From the NCBI RefSeq assembly GCF_000002865.3, contig NW_001865052.1, positions 704,409 to 768,408 on the forward strand: DNA of 64,000 bases, given 5' to 3'. The position numbers were made by a program, and so were the translations under genes. Below are positions 58,301-64,000 of the stretch, in pieces. Every line of letters begins with the position of its first letter. Position 1 is the first letter of the stretch. This DNA comes from Monosiga brevicollis MX1. Lineage: Eukaryota; Opisthokonta; Choanoflagellata; Craspedida; Salpingoecidae. The notes below the pieces were generated by a model. It had not been told where the DNA came from. It saw nothing but the letters and a program-made list of their open reading frames with translations, and searched no databases.

Positions 58301-58509
58301 GCTTGATGTTTGGGGTGACTGCCTCAGAAAATATATTTTTGTCTTTGTTGTATTTACTCTCCTTGTTCTAAAACTACAAAGCACTCTCGCAGGGGATTAT
58401 GAAAATGTGCCGTCAGGCTCCTACCCATGCACTCAATTGTTGGCTTGTGTTTATTCAAATTAACGCAACAGTCGAACCTGGCACATATTCAAGGTGGAGA
58501 TGGAGGAAG
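58301..58509. other. Short convergent spacer
   Basis: This AT-rich segment follows the dynein stop and contains AATATATTTTTG-like sequence near 58330. It is probably the overlapping 3' UTRs of dynein and the first glycosyltransferase-like gene. Confidence 0.5.
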
Positions 58510-59952
58510 CTACGGAACTTCCTGTAACACACCACTAGCCTGAATGACTGAAAACATATCTTTGTACAGAGCCGTCACTGAGTGATGTAAAGCGTTATCA
58601 AATTCCTGTGGACAGTTGAAGCTACTTTTCGAGTTGCACCATCTGTTCGCTCCGACAAGGTTGTCGATATGATAGTGCTTCGCATCCCAAGTGTTGATGC
58701 CATGATACAAGCGAAAGTAGAGCCATGGCGGATTCTCCTTCCATGGATGCAGCGAAGTCTGGATCGCCATCAAGTCCAAAATGTACTTTGTGTCCTCCGC
58801 CTTGCTTAGTGCTGGATACTGGATCGGCGCCACCGCCGCCGTCTTGTGCACCATGATTGTTCCTTCAATCCCGTACTTGCTGCCCTTGGCTATCAGGGTC
58901 CAAAACGTAGACATAGACAAAAAATATGGTTAAAAGAGCACCTCACAAACAGGCCCCATGTGATGGCACAACACGCACACCACACACACGACAGAGACCA
59001 TAGATCATAGACCAAGTAATTTCTCATACTTACGTGCCGTATACACCAGACTGCTGTTCATGTTCAAGAACAGCCGATACTGGCGCGACAACGTGATGGC
59101 ACCCGCCCCGTGTAGGCGCATCATGTCGTACTTGATCCGCATATACTGTCGCTCGTGCCAGTCTACAAACCCAATATCACCACCCAAGTAAAATTACATG
59201 CTGGAGCGAAGGCGTGACAGAGGCAGCTAGGCAGCCAGGCAGACAGACAAGTAGGCAGGCAGCGAGATTGCGATAAAAAGTTGGCGTCGGTGCCGAGCCA
59301 ATGCCGCAAAGAGGCCCATCACCTCAGGTACATGCTGCCGCTTACCATCGTCGTCCCATTGGACCCAGGTCCCCTGCACCGGTACCGCGTTGATCCCAAT
59401 GTTCCGTAGCTCCCCCAGCGTAAACTTCCGTGGCTCCACTCGAATCTCCACAACACACGCCGCAGATACCTCGCTCTCCGGCATGTTTGGAAGCGTCGCC
59501 GCCAGCCAGTCAGAGGGCGGCCCCACCAAGCTGTAGTCGGGTGAGTCGTTGATCACCACCATCGCCTTGTGCCGCATCGTCTGCGCCGCAAACGAGGCCA
59601 TGGACTTGCGCGCCAGATACTCGTGTGCCTTGTCCTTGCCCGTTACCATGAGAGCAAACATGATGGGGTCCTGAGGCATGGTCTCGCCCTCGCGAATATC
59701 GATGGACATGGATGGGGTGACGGTGAGGGTGGGGATGGCGTCTGGGGATGTGGGGGCCTGATACTGGACGGTGAAGGGCGTATCTGAGCAGCTGGTCCAT
59801 TTGACAGGGCCGTCACTCGTCACTTCTGGTCGAGAATGACCTGTTGTTTTACTCCTCCCGTTTCGAGCCGAGGCGCCAAGGATAACCCCAGCCAACACGG
59901 CACAAAAAAGGCTCAGCCTTGGGGGCTGCGACATCGTGAAGCGCTTCTCCAT
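58510..59952 (-). CDS. Secreted glycosyltransferase-like protein, tandem copy 1
   Basis: Three exons (complement 58510-58889, 59034-59162, 59346-59952) give 371 residues. A signal peptide (LSLFCAVLAGVILGASA) leads into a GT-A/GT2-like domain: IMFALMVTGKDKAHEYLARK, SMASFAAQTMRHKAMVVIND, and GTWVQWDDD completed by DWHERQYMRIKYD after splicing. The DDD cluster would be the metal/nucleotide-sugar site. The third exon has GIEGTIMVHK and LYFRLYHGINTWDAKHY. Glycosyltransferase function is inferred from the GT2-style DDD motif and the overall order; the acceptor and donor are unknown. There is no C-terminal membrane helix, so the protein is secreted or lumenal. Exon 1 is almost identical to that of the neighbouring copy at 61106-61679, whereas exons 2 and 3 are clearly diverged. 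Confidence 0.78.
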
Positions 59953-60294
59953 GGCCGGGGCTTCTGCAAGTATTGAAAACCAGCTGCCAATGCAACGGCA
60001 ACTAACGCAGTTGACTGATACAAGACTGAACCATCCGAAGACCAAAGCCACCACCGCCGTCCATCAAGTCTCCTCCGTCGCAGCAACGACCAGCTCGTGT
60101 GTCGTGGTGTGCGTCTCTGGTGTGTGTGATGAGGTCCACCATCAAAAAAAAATCAAAAAAAAAACTGTGAACCGTTAAATTGCATTCATGCATTTTTGTG
60201 GTCTTGTCCCTCTCTCCCTGACCTCCCTATCTCCCTTACCTCCCTATCTCCCTTTTTTTTTTCAAAAAACTCTATGGTGAGACGATCGATCGCA
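59953..60294. other. Spacer between tandem copies
   Basis: This spacer contains A-rich runs (60146-60166), CT-rich units (CTCCCTATCTCCCTTA, about 60222-60255) and a T run. It holds the copy 1 promoter and the copy 2 3' UTR. No coding sequence is seen. Confidence 0.5.
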
Positions 60295-61679
60295 TCATTG
60301 CTCTGCATTCTTGGGTGTATGCCGCGCTATCCTATAGGCTACCCCGAGCCCTCCAGCAAAGAGCAGGATGGCGATAGGCAGCATGCCGTGATGCTTTTTG
60401 GCTTTTACGCCGCTCACGTCGATGATGCGTGCGACATCATGATACTCGCTGAGGACGACCTCGTGCAGCTTGTTGCTCAAGGGGTCGACACATCCGAACT
60501 GCCGTGTCGAGTGATTGACACACCAAGCGTTGTTGCCCGGCAGCTCATTAATCATGTAGTGCTTGGCATCCCAGGTGTTGATGCCGTGGTAGAGGCGGAA
60601 GTAAATCCACACCGGATTTTCCTCCCAAACGACCATTTTAAAGCCTTTGGCCTTGAGGGTGTCGAGATAAAACGTGTCTTCCTCTCGGCTCTCTGCCGGA
60701 TATTGAATGGGCGCCAAGGTCGGCGCCTTGTGTACCATGATTGTGCCTTCAATACCGGTGGGTGACACCGCTGGCGGGTCCAAATCACCATGAGAGTTGG
60801 TGTGCGAGCCACCGTGTACTAGGCACCGAGGCGCATGCAAGTGGTACAAATTTCGAGGGGACGGGGAGCGCGAGTTGACGTACAGACAAAGGCGAAACTG
60901 CTGTTCTTTTCCAGAATAAATCGAACTTGCGTACGCAAGGTGATGGCATCCGCATGTTTGTCAACCATGTAGTCGTATTTGAGACGCATATACTGTCGCT
61001 CGTGCCAATCTACCAACAACATCAGATTTTTGTGTCAGTACATGAAGAACAGTTGAACCATCACAGCTATCCCCTTCCTTGGATGCAAGTCAGCACTGAG
61101 CTTACCGTCGTCGTCCCATTGTACCCAGGTCCCCTGCACCGGTACCGCGTTGATCCCAATATTCCGTAGCTCCCCCAGCGTAAACTTCCGTGGCTCCACG
61201 CGAATCTCCACAACACACGCCGCAGATACCTCACTCTCCGGCATGTTTGGAAGCGTCGCCGCCAGCCAGTCAGAGGGCGGCCCCACCAAGCTGTAGTCGG
61301 GCGAGTCGTTGATCACCACCATCACCTTGTGCCGCATCGTCTGCGCCGCAAACGAGGCCATGGACTTGCGCGCCAGGTACTCGTGCGCCTTGTCCTTGCC
61401 CGTTACCATGAGAGCAAACATGATGGGGTCCTGGGGCATGGTTTCGCCCTCGCGAACATCGATGGACATGGATGGGGTGACGGTGAGGGTGGGGATGGCG
61501 TCTGGGGATGTGGGGGCCTGATACTGGACGGTGAAGGGCGTATCTGGGCAGCTGGTCCATTTGACGGGATCAGCCGGGGCAGCAGCAGCGTTGTTGACAA
61601 TGATCGTGGCCATCAAGGCCAGCGACAAGCGCCGGCACCACTTGGAACACATCGCGTCGTGGAGACGAGGCGTGCCCAT
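60295..61679 (-). CDS. Glycosyltransferase-like protein with C-terminal helix, tandem copy 2
   Basis: Three exons (complement 60295-60770, 60884-61009, 61106-61679) give 391 residues. The N-terminus carries a signal sequence (RLSLALMATIIVNNAAAA). The GT2-like core is nearly the same as in copy 1 through exon 1 and then diverges: DWHERQYMRLKYDYM in exon 2, then GIEGTIMVHKAPTLAPIQYP and IYFRLYHGINTWDAKHYMIN in exon 3. Unlike copy 1, it ends with a hydrophobic helix (MLPIAILLFAGGLGVAYRIA) and a short basic tail, so it is probably a type I membrane protein. Intron positions and phases are shared with copy 1, which proves duplication. The start could be at 61697 or 61652 instead. Confidence 0.78.
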
Positions 61680-62681
61680 CCTCCTGCCGATCAACACGTA
61701 TCGCGTATTCCTTCAATAGTCCACCCGATGAACCCCAAACGCTGAAATGCTCAACCGCATCCACCTGCCACCAAACAGGTTATCAACCAACAGCACAACC
61801 CGGTGAATACAGCAACCGGAAGCACACGTCCGGCCAGACGCTGCCGTTGCAGCTCCAACTTAAAATGAAGCAGAAGGCGGCGGCGCTTTCACATGGTTGT
61901 TGGACAGCAAATTTCGCTGCATCTTCTTGACTTTTTGCTACATGAACATGAGAATCATTAAAGGTGTATTATGTGTTTATACCGTTTATTTCTTCGATTT
62001 TAAGTAAAACGTCTTCTTCTTCTCCTGTTGCTGCTGCTGTTGCTTGTTCTTTGATGAGTGTCGAATTTTTGTGAATTTTGATTGAATTTTTGTATATTTT
62101 TTTGGTAACACTTTCGATCGTCAGTACAGGTACAGGATGTGCCCAGGAGTCTAGAGTACCAACAGTGCATGCGATCGGTCGTCTTGCTGAGTTGTTGTTG
62201 TTGCTGACCATCGAATCTTCAACTCAACCGGGGGTCTCAACCAGTGTATGAAGCGTTGTCTGCTAGAGGACTGAGAAAACTCACTTACCACCTTCGGGTT
62301 TCTATTTCGAGCAGACGTTTCGAATCGGATTGAATACCCATCAACAAAGGCGTGTGACGTTACTTACTTCATCATCATTCGCACAAGAATACTATAATCA
62401 CCGCAAGGGCACCTGCACCCTATGCAGCAGCGGTCGTTAGTGAAGTTTAGACGTGCTGGAGCCTGACAGTAGTAGTAGTGTCGTAGTCCAGTAATTCACA
62501 TGTCAACAATTGGACATGGTGGAAGATTTCACTCAGTGGAGGGGGTAAGTACCAGATATGGACTCTGGTTCATGATTTTTTTTTTGTCGAGCTTTCGGAC
62601 TCAATTTTTCTGTTGTTGATGGTGACTTGTCGAGTGTTAATCTTCAACACCATCACTGCACATCTCGAGGGTCCATGAAAG
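61680..62681. other. AT-rich spacer without a gene
   Basis: The sequence is clearly AT-richer than the genes. It has a CTT/CTG triplet-rich patch (about 62008-62052), T-rich stretches and a GTAGTAGTAGT patch (about 62467-62480). No protein-like frame is present. It should hold the promoters of the leftward GT copy 2 and the rightward FG-GAP gene. Confidence 0.5.
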
Positions 62682-63983
62682 ATGCACGGCAGGGTCAATC
62701 GGACAAGGCATGCAATGCCGATTGCTGCTTGGGTGCTCTGTGCCATCGTGGTGAGCGTGCTCGCTTCGATTGACAATGTCACCAAGCCAAGCATCGCGGC
62801 TGATGAGAATGGCACGCTTCATATCAATACCACCGGTCGGGTTATGATCAATGGCATCGATGTCGTCAACGCGCTGGCTCAAGCCACGCAACAGCTTTTG
62901 TATCTGTCACAGTCTAGCACGGTATTCTTTAGCTCCACCGTTGTTTCCAAGTCGACATTCGGCCCTCGTTCAGTGTACGCGGCAGACTTGGATGGCGATG
63001 GGGTCAAGGACATCATCAGTGCGAGTCAAGACGACGGCAAGGTTGCATGGTATCGCAATGAAGGAAGCGGCACATTTTCATCTCAAATTGTCATTTTTGA
63101 CGGGGACAATCTCGTACGCTCGGTGGTTGCGGCTGATTTGGATGGAGATGGCGATATGGATGTCCTCAGCGCCATCGGATATGATGCTGATGAGGTGGCA
63201 TGGTACCAGAACAACGGAACAGGTGGGTTCTCGGGCAAACGTGTCATTGCGTCAAACATCAAGGGGGCTCACTCGGTGTTTGCGGCCGACCTCGACAATG
63301 ATGGTGACCTGGACGTGCTGAGTGCCGATCTCCATGACAACAAGGTTTCGTGGTACCGCAACAACGGATCCGGCCAGTTCTCACAAAGGCTGGTGATCTC
63401 CGACGAGACTGAATTTGTTCACTGCGCCTACGCGGCAGACTTGGATGGTGACGGCGACTTGGATGTCTTGAGTGCAAGTTTCGATGATGATAAGATTGCA
63501 TGGTATCGCAACAATGGTGGTGGTGACTTTTCGAGCCAGATCGTTATTACTACACGAACAGACGGCGCCACCTGGGTGAGCGCAGCAGATTTGAATGGGG
63601 ATGGTCATCTCGATGTGTTGAGCGCCAGTCAAAACGACAACAAGGTTGCGTGGTATCGCAATGACGGAAGTGGGAACTTTTCAGGAACATGGATTATTTC
63701 CACGACTGCGTACGGCGCGCGCGTTGCATGCGCCGCCGATATGGACGGAGATGGACAGTTGGACATTATTAGCGCAAGCTCTAATGACGATAAAATCATG
63801 TGGTATCGCAACGAAGGCAAAAATGGCTTCTCACCTCAAATGATCGCAAGGGTAGCGAGTGGTGCCTGGTCAGTGTACGCGGCAGACCTGGACGGAGACG
63901 GCGATTTGGATGTTGTGAGTGCATCAGACTCTAACAGCGAAATAGCGTGGCATCGCAATAACGGCCGCTCGCCATTTGGATAA
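62682..63983 (+). CDS. Secreted seven-repeat FG-GAP/VCBS beta-propeller protein, intronless
   Basis: This is a 433-residue single-exon protein. A signal sequence (PIAAWVLCAIVVSVLAS) is followed by a short linker and seven tandem repeats of about 45 residues. Each repeat has a calcium-binding loop of the DxDxDG type (DLDGDGVKD, DLDGDGDMD, DLDNDGDLD, DLDGDGDLD, DLNGDGHLD, DMDGDGQLD, DLDGDGDLD) and a VAWYRNxGxGxFS edge. Seven repeats predict a complete seven-bladed propeller like that of integrin alpha heads, but there are no integrin stalk or membrane parts. Such proteins are common in bacteria and in choanoflagellates. The lack of introns differs from most neighbours and fits transfer or retroposition, neither shown. 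The start may be the second Met (62715). Confidence 0.9.
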   Translation: MHGRVNRTRHAMPIAAWVLCAIVVSVLASIDNVTKPSIAADENGTLHINTTGRVMINGIDVVNALAQATQQLLYLSQSSTVFFSSTVVSKSTFGPRSVYAADLDGDGVKDIISASQDDGKVAWYRNEGSGTFSSQIVIFDGDNLVRSVVAADLDGDGDMDVLSAIGYDADEVAWYQNNGTGGFSGKRVIASNIKGAHSVFAADLDNDGDLDVLSADLHDNKVSWYRNNGSGQFSQRLVISDETEFVHCAYAADLDGDGDLDVLSASFDDDKIAWYRNNGGGDFSSQIVITTRTDGATWVSAADLNGDGHLDVLSASQNDNKVAWYRNDGSGNFSGTWIISTTAYGARVACAADMDGDGQLDIISASSNDDKIMWYRNEGKNGFSPQMIARVASGAWSVYAADLDGDGDLDVVSASDSNSEIAWHRNNGRSPFG

Positions 63984-64000
63984 TGCCCCAAGTCAATCCA

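Noticed and set aside
1-64000. Transposons, retrovirus-like elements, rRNA and tRNA genes
   Set aside because: No reverse transcriptase, integrase, transposase or capsid-like frame, no long terminal or inverted repeats, and no tRNA-like or rRNA sequence was recognised by eye. A covariance-model and repeat-library search would be needed to exclude degraded ones.

Overview
The window is nuclear DNA of an intron-rich, GC-rich unicellular eukaryote. It has canonical GT-AG introns mostly of 50-200 bases, small intergenic gaps, and many dinucleotide and CT microsatellites. The gene set includes UNC119, cytoplasmic dynein-2 heavy chain, MCM8, NUDCD2, CSN7, PIG-A, PSMG2, heparanase, a TBC+TLDc protein and a GRAMD4-like protein. 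That mix points to a flagellated holozoan close to animals, most likely a choanoflagellate of the Monosiga type. The lineage is inferred from gene content and architecture and was not proven by a search.

Layout. 1-20 kb: a protein kinase (+), a mitochondrial-looking alpha/beta hydrolase (-), a GRAMD4-like membrane protein (+) just after a long CT-rich minisatellite, a single-exon VWA protein (-), UNC119 (-), then a tail-to-tail pair of secretory-pathway glycosidases: heparanase-like GH79 (+) and a ricin-lectin/GH31 enzyme (-), then NUDCD2 (+). 20-32.7 kb: MCM8 (-) divergent from COP9 signalosome subunit 7 (+), a small His-rich orphan (-), PIG-A (+), a two-helix membrane orphan (-). 33-44 kb: TBC1D24-like TBC+TLDc protein (-), a membrane-anchored PXK/SLOB-like pseudokinase (-), an SDR (+), proteasome chaperone PSMG2 (-). 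44.5-58.3 kb: a nearly complete dynein-2 heavy chain (+). 58.5-61.7 kb: two tandem glycosyltransferase-like genes (-). 62.7-64 kb: an intronless seven-repeat FG-GAP/VCBS protein (+).

The neighbours are mostly unrelated housekeeping genes, as expected in a compact eukaryotic genome, and no operon logic applies. Two themes recur. One is ciliary function: UNC119 is a lipid-cargo carrier to the cilium and DYNC2H1 is the retrograde intraflagellar motor. The other is glycan and surface biology: heparanase, lectin-GH31, PIG-A, the glycosyltransferase pair and the FG-GAP protein. The most unusual signals are a roughly 470-bp near-identical tract confined to exon 1 of the glycosyltransferase pair, a stop-free in-frame intron and a one-base frame break in the dynein gene, the transmembrane pseudokinase, and sense-strand CT tracts before many start codons. 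I saw no transposon, retrovirus-like element, CRISPR array, rRNA or tRNA.
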